A DNA stretch of 6,709 nt from an uncultured Collinsella sp. (lineage in GTDB: Bacteria > Actinomycetota > Coriobacteriia > Coriobacteriales > Coriobacteriaceae). This document shows, piece after piece, positions 6,686-6,709 of this stretch. The first letter of the stretch is position 1, and each line of letters opens with the position of its first letter. The translations under genes and the position numbers were made by a program. Where the stretch lies: assembly GCA_900552995.1 (NCBI GenBank), contig USBX01000048.1, positions 1-6,709 on the forward strand. The letters are read 5' to 3'. A model generated the notes under the pieces. It was not told the DNA's origin, did no database searches, and was given only the letters and a program-made list of their open reading frames with translations.

Positions 6686-6709
6686 CTGTCTCTTATACAC
6701 ATCTGACGC
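6686..6709 (-). other. Nextera adapter, reverse complement (non-biological)
   Basis: CTGTCTCTTATACACATCT (6686-6704) is the reverse complement of the Tn5 mosaic end, and the following GACGC (6705-6709) matches the read-1 (i5-side) primer rather than the i7 side, which would read CCGAG. The polA reading frame beyond 6685 is therefore artificial. Confidence 0.98.

Overview
The window is a 6.6-kb piece of high-GC bacterial chromosome with Illumina Nextera (Tn5) library adapters at both ends (1-49 and 6686-6709). Only about 50-6685 is biological. Strong Shine-Dalgarno sites, G/C-rich third codon positions, a thiC gene under a TPP riboswitch, a PolA whose proofreading domain looks decayed, and the protein sequences together suggest a high-GC Gram-positive. 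My best guess is a gut Coriobacteriia such as Collinsella. That guess comes from general resemblance, not from a search.

Layout from left to right: a 3'-truncated thiC (minus strand, 50-812) with a TPP riboswitch in its leader (about 821-911). Divergent from it is a gene for an unrecognised single-pass membrane protein (plus, 984-1505), whose likely promoter lies in the DNA that encodes the riboswitch. Then come a palindromic hairpin repeat (1535-1597), yaaA (minus, 1640-2449), a second copy of the same repeat family (2473-2539) and an M18 zinc aminopeptidase gene (minus, 2553-3950). A 166-bp divergent spacer with a GC-rich hairpin follows, then polA (plus, 4117-6685), cut off by the contig end before its last catalytic motif.

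The genes are mostly housekeeping: thiamine pyrimidine synthesis, peroxide/iron stress protection, peptide turnover, and DNA repair/replication. They do not form an obvious shared pathway. apeA and yaaA run in the same direction but are separated by a hairpin that could terminate transcription. No stretch longer than 300 bases lacks a gene.

I found no new multi-gene system. The most interesting structure is the pair of imperfect palindromes that bracket yaaA. They share the 14-nt core GTTGCGGTGGAATA, but their inner stem sequences differ while each stays self-complementary. This looks like a dispersed structured repeat family.
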